A stretch of 64,000 nucleotides of DNA from an uncultured Oscillospiraceae bacterium. GTDB taxonomy: Bacteria; Bacillota; Clostridia; Oscillospirales; Oscillospiraceae. The translations under genes and the position numbers were made by a program. Positions 7,140 to 13,840 of the stretch are shown here, in pieces; positions within the stretch are counted from its first letter, which is position 1; each line of letters opens with the position of its first letter. The stretch spans positions 124,001 to 188,000 of the forward strand of contig CAKSWT010000003.1 of assembly GCA_934512135.1 (NCBI GenBank), in the 5' to 3' direction. The notes below the pieces were generated by a model that saw nothing but the letters and a program-made list of their open reading frames with translations, was not told the DNA's origin and ran no database searches.

Positions 7140-8741
7140 TTACTTCTTTGCGGCGGTATGGGCGTCGAACTTTGCCAGCATAGCGCGGGGAGACTGGTAA
7201 GCACGCTCGAACCGGGGGCACTTCTCGTAGCCGGGGATACCGGCCAGATACTTGGCGATGGCCTTCAGGTCCTCCAGAGGATACCGCTGCATCATGCAGA
7301 TGGTCTCCATCAGGGGAGAGCCGCCGCCGTGGACACCGGCCACAGCCTGAGCAGCCTCGAAGGAATCGCAGAGCTTGTTCTCCATCATGCGCATAACGCG
7401 ATGGGTGTTCTCGGCGCTCCAAGCGGGGTTACGGACGATGTACTTGTTGCAGAGCTCTGCGGTCTCGGGAGCAAAGAAGGACTCCTCGGTGGGCAGAGAG
7501 GCGCAGACACCGCCGGTGAGATCGGCCATGGTCTCGTACTCGTGATAGATGTTGTGGCCAGCCAGACGGCGACCGGCGTTGGTGAGGATCTCATCGGGAA
7601 CCTGCTGGCCGGAGGGGAACTTCTGGCTGCGATAAGCGGAGCATTGGCCGGCAGCAAAGACCAGCTCAGCGGTCTGGATGATGTCGCACAGCTTGTCACG
7701 GACATGGGACTGCTTGGCGATGTCGTTGACCTCAGCCACCAGAGCGGCCTGAGAGGCAATGACCTCGGACACGGCAGTCTTACAGCCGGTGTAGGAATGA
7801 CGATGATAGTGAGCGAACATCAGGGCCAGGTAGCCGGCATAGCGGCAGACGCCGGGGTTCTCCAGGCCGTTCATAAACACACGGCTGTTGGGAACGAACA
7901 CGTCGTCAAAGATGGTCAGGGACTCGACGTCGCCGATCTTTGCGAAGGGAGCTTCCAGACGAGTTCTCTTGTGGTGCTGGCCGGGGAGAGCCATCAGCTT
8001 GATGCCGTCCCAGTCGGCGGGCAGCGCAAAGGCCACGGCGTACTCAGCGTCCTCAGAGTCCATGAACTTGGTGGGGTTCACAATGATCTCGTCCACATAG
8101 GGAGCGTTGGAGTTGCAGATCTTGGCGCCACGGACAATGATGCCCTTGGTGGGGGTGCCGTCGATGTCCAGGCCGTCCACGTCGGTCTTGATGATGTGCA
8201 CGAACTGATCGGGGTCGGGCTGCATATGCGCTCTCTTATACTTGGGGTTACGGGAGCCCTTCACGTCGGTCTGGGCGCAGTTGCAGACGAGGTCGTTCTC
8301 CTGGCAGTACTTGATGTACTTCTGCAGTCTTGCATGGTACTCAGTACCGCACGCCTCGTCGCAGTCATAGGTGACGGAGAACAGAGCGTTCATCGCGTCA
8401 GTGCCCATGCAGCGCTGCATGCAGCCGCCCACACGGTGACAGATGAGCCGGGTCATGAGCTGCTTCTTCAGCAGATCATCCACGGACTGGTTGATGTGGG
8501 TGCAGCGGTTGTGAACGGAGCCGTCGGGATCCTTCACCACGCAGACGTCTGCGTACTCGGGATCGTTGGCGGTGTCGTAGCACTGCTTCATTACATAGGT
8601 GCCGCCGACAATCCAGTCAGCCAGGTCGCGCTCAGCGCCCTGCTTACCGTTGGAACGGTCGACCTTCTTGCCGTTGAGATAGACGTTGGGCTTCATCTGC
8701 AGCAGACGAGCCTTGTACTGTTCATAAGTACCGATAGCCAT
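7140..8741 (-). CDS. abfD: 4-hydroxybutyryl-CoA dehydratase/vinylacetyl-CoA isomerase-like protein, copy A
   Basis: 533 residues; the characterised Clostridium aminobutyricum enzyme is about 490. The family is a flavin and [4Fe-4S] radical dehydratase in the HpaB/acyl-CoA dehydrogenase superfamily. The known ligand pattern is present: CMQRC (Cys107, Cys111) with Gln109 between, then His313, Tyr317, Cys320 and Lys321 in HYHRHSYTGCK, and Glu479 in SPLMET. These match C99, Q101, C103, H292, Y296, C299, K300 and probably E455 of the C. aminobutyricum protein. Start at the ATG at 8741 (GGAGG ten bases upstream; the ATG at 8750 is too close). A 558-base stretch is identical to the neighbouring paralogue. 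The real substrate may be another 4-hydroxyacyl- or 3-enoyl-CoA. Confidence 0.9.
   Translation of the reverse strand: MAIGTYEQYKARLLQMKPNVYLNGKKVDRSNGKQGAERDLADWIVGGTYVMKQCYDTANDPEYADVCVVKDPDGSVHNRCTHINQSVDDLLKKQLMTRLICHRVGGCMQRCMGTDAMNALFSVTYDCDEACGTEYHARLQKYIKYCQENDLVCNCAQTDVKGSRNPKYKRAHMQPDPDQFVHIIKTDVDGLDIDGTPTKGIIVRGAKICNSNAPYVDEIIVNPTKFMDSEDAEYAVAFALPADWDGIKLMALPGQHHKRTRLEAPFAKIGDVESLTIFDDVFVPNSRVFMNGLENPGVCRYAGYLALMFAHYHRHSYTGCKTAVSEVIASQAALVAEVNDIAKQSHVRDKLCDIIQTAELVFAAGQCSAYRSQKFPSGQQVPDEILTNAGRRLAGHNIYHEYETMADLTGGVCASLPTEESFFAPETAELCNKYIVRNPAWSAENTHRVMRMMENKLCDSFEAAQAVAGVHGGGSPLMETICMMQRYPLEDLKAIAKYLAGIPGYEKCPRFERAYQSPRAMLAKFDAHTAAKK
7290..7847 (-). repeat. 558-base identical tract, copy in abfD-A
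   Basis: Read base by base, this tract is identical to 9001-9558 (offset 1711). It encodes the region from just upstream of His313 through Glu479. Sequence just outside both edges diverges at scattered sites. This indicates recent gene conversion or unequal exchange between the two paralogues. Confidence 0.95.
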
Positions 8742-8815
8742 TGGGATCATACCTCCATAAATTTTTCATTGACCTGCAAGGGTGGTCACAGGCCAGACTA
8801 TACAACTCCGTGGGA

Positions 8816-8832
8816 CCGGGGGCTTGCCCCGG
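8816..8832 (-). other. Intercistronic hairpin between the two dehydratase genes
   Basis: CCGGGG pairs with CCCCGG around a short loop, 15 bases after the stop codon of copy B. There is no T-tract, so full termination is unlikely. Confidence 0.4.
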
Positions 8833-8847
8833 CCCGTTGGAAATCGT

Positions 8848-10452
8848 TTACTTCTTTTTTGCAGCCACAGAGGCGTCAAACTTCGCCAGCATGGCGCGAG
8901 GAGACTGATAGGAACGCTCGAACCGGGGGCACTTTTCGTAGCCGGGAATGCCTGCCAGGTACTTTGCAATGGCCTTCAGATCCTCCAGGGGATAACGGCT
9001 CATCATGCAGATGGTCTCCATCAGGGGAGAGCCGCCGCCGTGGACACCGGCCACAGCCTGAGCAGCCTCGAAGGAATCGCAGAGCTTGTTCTCCATCATG
9101 CGCATAACGCGATGGGTGTTCTCGGCGCTCCAAGCGGGGTTACGGACGATGTACTTGTTGCAGAGCTCTGCGGTCTCGGGAGCAAAGAAGGACTCCTCGG
9201 TGGGCAGAGAGGCGCAGACACCGCCGGTGAGATCGGCCATGGTCTCGTACTCGTGATAGATGTTGTGGCCAGCCAGACGGCGACCGGCGTTGGTGAGGAT
9301 CTCATCGGGAACCTGCTGGCCGGAGGGGAACTTCTGGCTGCGATAAGCGGAGCATTGGCCGGCAGCAAAGACCAGCTCAGCGGTCTGGATGATGTCGCAC
9401 AGCTTGTCACGGACATGGGACTGCTTGGCGATGTCGTTGACCTCAGCCACCAGAGCGGCCTGAGAGGCAATGACCTCGGACACGGCAGTCTTACAGCCGG
9501 TGTAGGAATGACGATGATAGTGAGCGAACATCAGGGCCAGGTAGCCGGCATAGCGGCACACGCCGTCCTGCTCGCGGCCGTTCATAAACACACGGCTGTA
9601 GGGGACGAACACGTCGTCAAAGATAGTCAGGGACTCGACGTCGCCAATCTGGGCGAAGGGAGCCTCCAGATGGGTTCTCTTGTGATGCAGGCCGGGAATC
9701 GCCATCAGCTTGATGCCGTCCCAGTCGGCGGGCAGCGCGAAGGCCACGGCGTAGTCGCGGTCCTCAGCGTCCATAAACTTGGTGGGCAGGGCGATGATCT
9801 CGTCCACATAGGGGGCGCAGGAGTTGCAGATCTTGGCGCCACGGACAATGATGCCCTTGGTGGGGGTGCCGTCGATGTCCAGGCCGTCCACATCGGTATC
9901 AACAATGTGGAAGAACTGATCGGGGTCGGGCTGCATATGCGCTCTCTTATACTTGGGGTTACGGGAGCCCTTCACGTCGGTCTGGGCGCAGTTGCAGACC
10001 AGATCCTTCTCCTGGCAGTACTTGATGTACTTCTGGAGACGCTGATGATACTCGGTGCCGCAGGCCTGGTCGCAGTCATAGGTGACGGAGAACAGAGCGT
10101 TGAGGGCATCGGAGCCCATGCAGCGCTGCATGCAGCCGCCTACGCGGTGACAGATGAGCCGGGTCATGAGCTGCTTCTTCAGCAGATCCTCCACGGACTG
10201 GTGGATGTGAGTAGAACGGTTGTGGACAGAGCCGTCGGGGTCCTTCACCACGCAGACATCTGCGTACTCGGGGTCATTGGCGGTGTCGTAGCACTGCTTC
10301 ATGACGTAGGTGCCGCCGACGATCCAATCAGCCAGGTCGCGCTCAGCGCCCTGCTTGCCGTTGGAACGGTCAACCTTCTTGCCGTCCAGATAAACATTGG
10401 GCTTCATAGAAAGAAGACGGGCCTTATACTGTTCATAAGTTCCAATTGCCAT
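8848..10452 (-). CDS. abfD: 4-hydroxybutyryl-CoA dehydratase/vinylacetyl-CoA isomerase-like protein, copy B
   Basis: 534 residues, first of the tandem pair in transcription order. It has the same cofactor residues as copy A (Cys107, Gln109, Cys111, His313, Tyr317, Cys320, Lys321, Glu479), so both copies look catalytically intact. Differences cluster in the first 300 residues: Ser80 for Cys80, Cys212 for Asn212, and changes near 183-185, 221-234 and 285-296. These may tune the substrate pocket while the C-terminal half has been homogenised. Start at the ATG with GGAGGT ten bases upstream. The two could form homo- or hetero-oligomers (the known enzyme is a homotetramer); which, and with what substrate, cannot be seen here. 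Confidence 0.9.
   Translation of the reverse strand: MAIGTYEQYKARLLSMKPNVYLDGKKVDRSNGKQGAERDLADWIVGGTYVMKQCYDTANDPEYADVCVVKDPDGSVHNRSTHIHQSVEDLLKKQLMTRLICHRVGGCMQRCMGSDALNALFSVTYDCDQACGTEYHQRLQKYIKYCQEKDLVCNCAQTDVKGSRNPKYKRAHMQPDPDQFFHIVDTDVDGLDIDGTPTKGIIVRGAKICNSCAPYVDEIIALPTKFMDAEDRDYAVAFALPADWDGIKLMAIPGLHHKRTHLEAPFAQIGDVESLTIFDDVFVPYSRVFMNGREQDGVCRYAGYLALMFAHYHRHSYTGCKTAVSEVIASQAALVAEVNDIAKQSHVRDKLCDIIQTAELVFAAGQCSAYRSQKFPSGQQVPDEILTNAGRRLAGHNIYHEYETMADLTGGVCASLPTEESFFAPETAELCNKYIVRNPAWSAENTHRVMRMMENKLCDSFEAAQAVAGVHGGGSPLMETICMMSRYPLEDLKAIAKYLAGIPGYEKCPRFERSYQSPRAMLAKFDASVAAKKK
9001..9558 (-). repeat. 558-base identical tract, copy in abfD-B
   Basis: Partner of 7290-7847, in direct orientation. 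The first mismatch at the right edge is base 9559 (C versus G at 7848). Confidence 0.95.
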
Positions 10453-10625
10453 TTTTCGGTAGACCTCCAAAACATTTTTCATTGGGGAATTCCCAAAATT
10501 TACGGCAAAACAGCGGGAACAGGAGAAACTCCTGCTGCTAAGACCATAGGTCCATACGGACCATCATACACACCCACAGGAATATATATGATGCTCCGCA
10601 CGGGCAGATGCAGACGCCCCGGAAC

Positions 10626-10650
10626 GGCAGGACGGGAGACCCGCCCTGCC
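10626..10650 (-). other. Hairpin in the SDR/abfD-B intergenic leader
   Basis: GGCAGGACGGG pairs with CCCGCCCTGCC (one mismatch) around a three-base loop. It lies in a 215-base gap between the first SDR and abfD-B. There is no T-tract and no second promoter of good quality was found, so it is probably an mRNA processing or stabilising element. Nothing else was recognised in the gap. Confidence 0.45.
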
Positions 10651-10667
10651 GGGGGACGTAAAAGGAA

Positions 10668-11453
10668 TTAGTTGATGGTCATGCCGCCGTCCACGGGAAT
10701 CAGCACACCGGTGACATAGCCGCCGGCGGGAGTTGCCAGGAAGGTGATGACGTTGGCGATCTCCACAGGCTGGGCATAGCGGCGCAGGGAAATCATACGG
10801 GTGACAGCAGCCACGTTCTTCTCATCGGCCATAACGTCCTTGGTCATGTCGGTGAGGACATAGCCGGGGGCGACGGCATTGACGGTGACGCCATAGCGGG
10901 CCAGCTCGTTGGCCATAATCCGGGACAGGTGGGCAACAGCAGCCTTCAGGGAGCCGTAGACGGTGTCGCCGATGGGGCTCTTGATGCCGGCGGCGGAGGA
11001 CAGGTTGATGATCCGATAGGGATGGGTGCCCTTCTCACAGCCCTGAGCGGCCATCTGACGGGCAGCGGCCTGGCTCATGAAATACAGGGCCTTGTAGTCG
11101 GCCTGAACATAGTGGTCGAAGTAGTCCTCGTCCATGTCCACCATCTTTCTGGGCTGGCCGCCGGTGCCGGCGTTGTTGACCAGAATATCCAGACGGCCAA
11201 AGGCCTCGACGGTCTTCTTGATGAGGTTCTCCCGGGCCTCGGGGGAGGTCACGTCGGTGGCGACACCCAGGGCCTTGCCGCCGGCAGCCTTGATCTCCTC
11301 GGCGACCTGGTCGCAGACATCCTGCTTCCGGCCGGTGATGACAACGGCGGCACCGTGGTCGGCCATCATCTTTGCAATGGCATTGCCGATGCCGCGGGTA
11401 GAGCCGGTAATAATGGCAACCTTACCGGTCAGATCATACATACTTGTGTCCAT
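10668..11453 (-). CDS. Short-chain dehydrogenase/reductase (SDR), first gene of the acyl-CoA operon
   Basis: 261 residues. Classical SDR features: GSTRGIGNAIA cofactor loop (about 17-27), NNAGTGG, the NLSSAAG...VYGSLKA Ser-Tyr-Lys catalytic set, then APGYVLTDM and the C-terminal VDGGMTIN typical of the FabG/gluconate 5-dehydrogenase group. It should interconvert an alcohol and a ketone with NAD(P)H. Start is the ATG at 11453, with AAGGA about ten bases upstream. It is the promoter-proximal gene of a leftward cluster of seven, so it probably acts at the entry or a rate-setting step of the pathway. Substrate unknown. Confidence 0.88.
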   Translation of the reverse strand: MDTSMYDLTGKVAIITGSTRGIGNAIAKMMADHGAAVVITGRKQDVCDQVAEEIKAAGGKALGVATDVTSPEARENLIKKTVEAFGRLDILVNNAGTGGQPRKMVDMDEDYFDHYVQADYKALYFMSQAAARQMAAQGCEKGTHPYRIINLSSAAGIKSPIGDTVYGSLKAAVAHLSRIMANELARYGVTVNAVAPGYVLTDMTKDVMADEKNVAAVTRMISLRRYAQPVEIANVITFLATPAGGYVTGVLIPVDGGMTIN

Positions 11454-11518
11454 GTATAACAGTCCTTCCATATGATTGAATGTAAAGTTCAGAGGACGGC
11501 AAAATGCCCCTCGATACT

Positions 11519-11547
11519 ATTATAGTGTATCATTTCAAATTTCGCAA
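11519..11547 (-). promoter_or_regulatory. Main promoter of the acyl-CoA operon
   Basis: Leftward TTGCGA (11547-11542), 17-base spacer, TATAAT (11524-11519), giving a 5' leader of about 60 bases before the SDR start. The leader contains a small GGCATTTTGCC hairpin; no recognised operator. Confidence 0.7.
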
Positions 11548-11660
11548 TACGGGGAGACGACTTTTTTCTGTCAAAATCCTTGGATTATGCCAAAGGGTGC
11601 GCGTAAATGCAAAATAACCCGAACTATTTTACCACAGGCACCGAAAAATTTCAACAGAAA

Positions 11661-11693
11661 TCCGGCGGAAAAGGGAATCCTTCTTCCGCCGGA
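11661..11693 (-). terminator. Terminator of the PAP2 phosphatase gene
   Basis: TCCGGCGGAA pairs with TTCCGCCGGA. On the minus strand it is followed by TTTCTGTTGAAATTTTTC. It lies eight bases after the stop codon. Confidence 0.8.
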
Positions 11694-11700
11694 GCAAAGA

Positions 11701-12198
11701 CTAGGGAACCAGATACATACCTGCCAAACCGATAAACCCTCCCAACAGCAGGCCACAGACCACGTCTCGGAGAAAGTGGACCCCGGCCAGTACCCGGCTG
11801 ACGGCGATGAGCACTGCAATCAGGCCAAGCGCCGCCCCCAGAGGGGGGAGAAGCGCCCATGCGGTTACGGCGATGACGGCGGCGCAGGCGGCGTGCCGGG
11901 AGGGAAAGGACTTTCCCCGGGTGTCCTTGGGGGAGATGGGGGGAAGGTCCAGAACTTCGTAGGGTCGGGGGGCGTTGATGGCGGCCCGGAGCAAGGTGAC
12001 AGTGAGAAAGCCTGCCGCCGGGACGGCTAGGGCCCGGAGCAGCTGGTCCCGGTGGGCCAGGGCCAGCCAAAGCAGCATCAGCGGATAGGCGCCATAGACC
12101 AGGGCCGGCAGCAGCCGGGTGCTCCGGATCACAGCGGCCCGCAGGGCCGGACGGCAGGCGACGGCCTGGTGCAGGGAAATGTAGGATTGCTGTTTCAT
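11701..12198 (-). CDS. PAP2-family membrane phosphatase
   Basis: 165 residues with four or five hydrophobic segments. The PAP2 signature is spread over three blocks: INAPRP (first Arg-Pro block), PSRHAA (with the nucleophile-side His) and SRVLAGVHFLRDV (Arg...His). These form the vanadium-haloperoxidase-like site on the outer membrane face. Likely substrates are undecaprenyl pyrophosphate or phosphatidate-type lipid phosphates, which is family knowledge rather than something visible here. It follows the MaoC-like gene by 56 bases on the same strand, probably by chance co-transcription rather than shared function. Confidence 0.85.
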   Translation of the reverse strand: MKQQSYISLHQAVACRPALRAAVIRSTRLLPALVYGAYPLMLLWLALAHRDQLLRALAVPAAGFLTVTLLRAAINAPRPYEVLDLPPISPKDTRGKSFPSRHAACAAVIAVTAWALLPPLGAALGLIAVLIAVSRVLAGVHFLRDVVCGLLLGGFIGLAGMYLVP

Positions 12199-12254
12199 AG
12201 GAAGACTCCAATTCTAGGGCCGGTGCGGCAGCGCACCGGCCCGGCGGGATACGG

Positions 12255-13607
12255 CTAGGTGGAGGCCCGGGAGGGGAGCTTCACCGTGGCGGGGATTTCC
12301 TGGGCAATGTTGCCGTCGAAATCCTCGCACCAGCAGATCAGGTCCACATAGTGGCCGCCGTCGGGGCCGACGTACTTGTTGTGGACATAGCCCCGGGTGA
12401 TATAGGCGTCGTCGCCATAGCCGTGGGAGTTGCAGAACCGATCCTTCATATAGGGGACCTTCAGCAGCTCCGAGGGACGGTAGAAGTCCCCGGGGAAGTG
12501 GTTAAACTGCTGATCCTTGGGGGCGTCGTTGACGAACCGCCAGCCCAGAGAGGTGACAAAGCCCTGGTCACCGCACCAGTTGGTGAGGATCCGGGTGCCC
12601 AGGCATTTGGCGTGGAAATTGTAGAGGTAGGCAATGTGCCCCAGCCCCAGATGTCCGGCGTCGTTTTGGTACAGGCCGGTTTTGGGGTCAAACCGGTAGA
12701 AGTGAGGATCGCCGCCCATGCCGGAAAGCACCTCCCGGAGGCCGTGGTTGTCCTTCATAATCTGCCAGGCCGCAATGGTGCGGGCAATTTCAAAGCCCAC
12801 CTGAGGCGGGGAGCAGACAGGGGCGGGCTCGTCGCCGATCTCCACATCCTCCCAGTACAGCGGGGCAGCGCCGCGGATGGTCTCCCCCTTCCAGATCTCC
12901 ACCATTTTGTCGTAGTCGGCCTTGGTGTAGATATGGGAGGGGTGGCGCTCCGTGCCGCCTACCCCGGCCGGAGGCGGCGCGGCCTTTTCTCCCTTGGGAG
13001 ACTGCTTGGGCGGGGCACCGGGGACCTGGGAGGCCAGAATCTCATTGATCTCCGGGTCCAGAGAGCGCATCAGCGTCTCGGGCCAGCGGCGGATACACCG
13101 GGCCACCACCACCCCGTCCTGATTGGTCACCTCGCTGGTGCAGATAAAGATCATCCGGCGCTTGATGCTGCCCTCCTTGGGGGTCACGTCCTCCACCTCC
13201 CAGCCGCAGTCCCGGGCGGTGAGGGTGTCTCCGGGGAACACCGGGGCGAAATACTGGTCGGTGTGGTCATAGCCGTCGCCTACAAAGCTGGTGCCGTCGG
13301 GGCGGGTGAGATACCCCAGCTCCGGGGGGACGTTGCTGCGGGTCTCCAGGGTCACATATCCCGGAACCGCAGGCAGGTCACCCCAGACGGTGGCCTTTGC
13401 GTAGGCCGGATCGTTGAACAGCGGGTTCCAGCGGTCCCAGCATCGGGCGTAGAGCTGCATCACCCACTGGTCCGTGGTGGGGGCGGTGGGACCTTGGCCA
13501 AACATGGCGCCGGTCTCGCCGCGGCAGAATCGGTCCAGGGCGGCCTGCTCCTCAGGGGTGTAGACGCCGGGATAGAATCGCTCCATTTTTTCTTCGGGGA
13601 AACCCAT
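12255..13607 (-). CDS. MaoC-like acyl-CoA dehydratase, double hotdog
   Basis: 450 residues. The N-terminal half (about 35-200) resembles the FAS1-like/MaoC N-terminal hotdog (WNPLFNDPAYAKAT..WG..AVPGY). The C-terminal half (about 250-450) resembles a second hotdog containing the hydratase-like stretch LGTRILTNWCGDQGFV. A charged Pro/Lys/Gly linker (about 205-235) joins the halves. Members hydrate or dehydrate enoyl-CoA thioesters in the R-specific sense. Start is the ATG at 13607 with AAGGAAGG upstream. Its location beside the enoate reductase and the AbfD operon suggests a second, stereochemically different hydration step in the same pathway; that link is inference. Confidence 0.7.
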   Translation of the reverse strand: MGFPEEKMERFYPGVYTPEEQAALDRFCRGETGAMFGQGPTAPTTDQWVMQLYARCWDRWNPLFNDPAYAKATVWGDLPAVPGYVTLETRSNVPPELGYLTRPDGTSFVGDGYDHTDQYFAPVFPGDTLTARDCGWEVEDVTPKEGSIKRRMIFICTSEVTNQDGVVVARCIRRWPETLMRSLDPEINEILASQVPGAPPKQSPKGEKAAPPPAGVGGTERHPSHIYTKADYDKMVEIWKGETIRGAAPLYWEDVEIGDEPAPVCSPPQVGFEIARTIAAWQIMKDNHGLREVLSGMGGDPHFYRFDPKTGLYQNDAGHLGLGHIAYLYNFHAKCLGTRILTNWCGDQGFVTSLGWRFVNDAPKDQQFNHFPGDFYRPSELLKVPYMKDRFCNSHGYGDDAYITRGYVHNKYVGPDGGHYVDLICWCEDFDGNIAQEIPATVKLPSRAST

Positions 13608-13641
13608 GGCATTCCTTCCTTTCCTGATGGTAAGTGGCACA

Positions 13642-13671
13642 ATTATAGCACGGAAGGGTGGAGGGCGGCAA
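13642..13671 (-). promoter_or_regulatory. Promoter of the MaoC-like gene
   Basis: Leftward TTGCCG (13671-13666), 18-base spacer, TATAAT (13647-13642). It is back to back with the promoter of the enoate reductase gene. Confidence 0.65.
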
Positions 13672-13764
13672 GGAGCAGAATGGACAGGGCCTGTCAAAAT
13701 GTCATTTTCCCGAAAGAACCCGGCAGGAACCGCACAGGCTGTAGGAAATAGTCCAAGTGGATGA

Positions 13765-13793
13765 TTGCATTCCCCGGAGAGGTTCGCTATAAT
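13765..13793 (+). promoter_or_regulatory. Promoter of the enoate reductase gene
   Basis: TTGCAT (13765-13770), 17-base spacer, TATAAT (13788-13793). The two divergent promoters are about 94 bases apart, close enough for shared control. Confidence 0.75.
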
Positions 13794-13840
13794 GAATCCA
13801 TACTATGAACCCGGAATAATTCCGGGAAGGAGGAATGAAC

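Noticed and set aside
7158..10671. Two long rightward open frames across the dehydratase genes
   Set aside because: They are antisense to proteins with intact iron-sulfur motifs and duplicate the same shadow peptide because of the identical tract.
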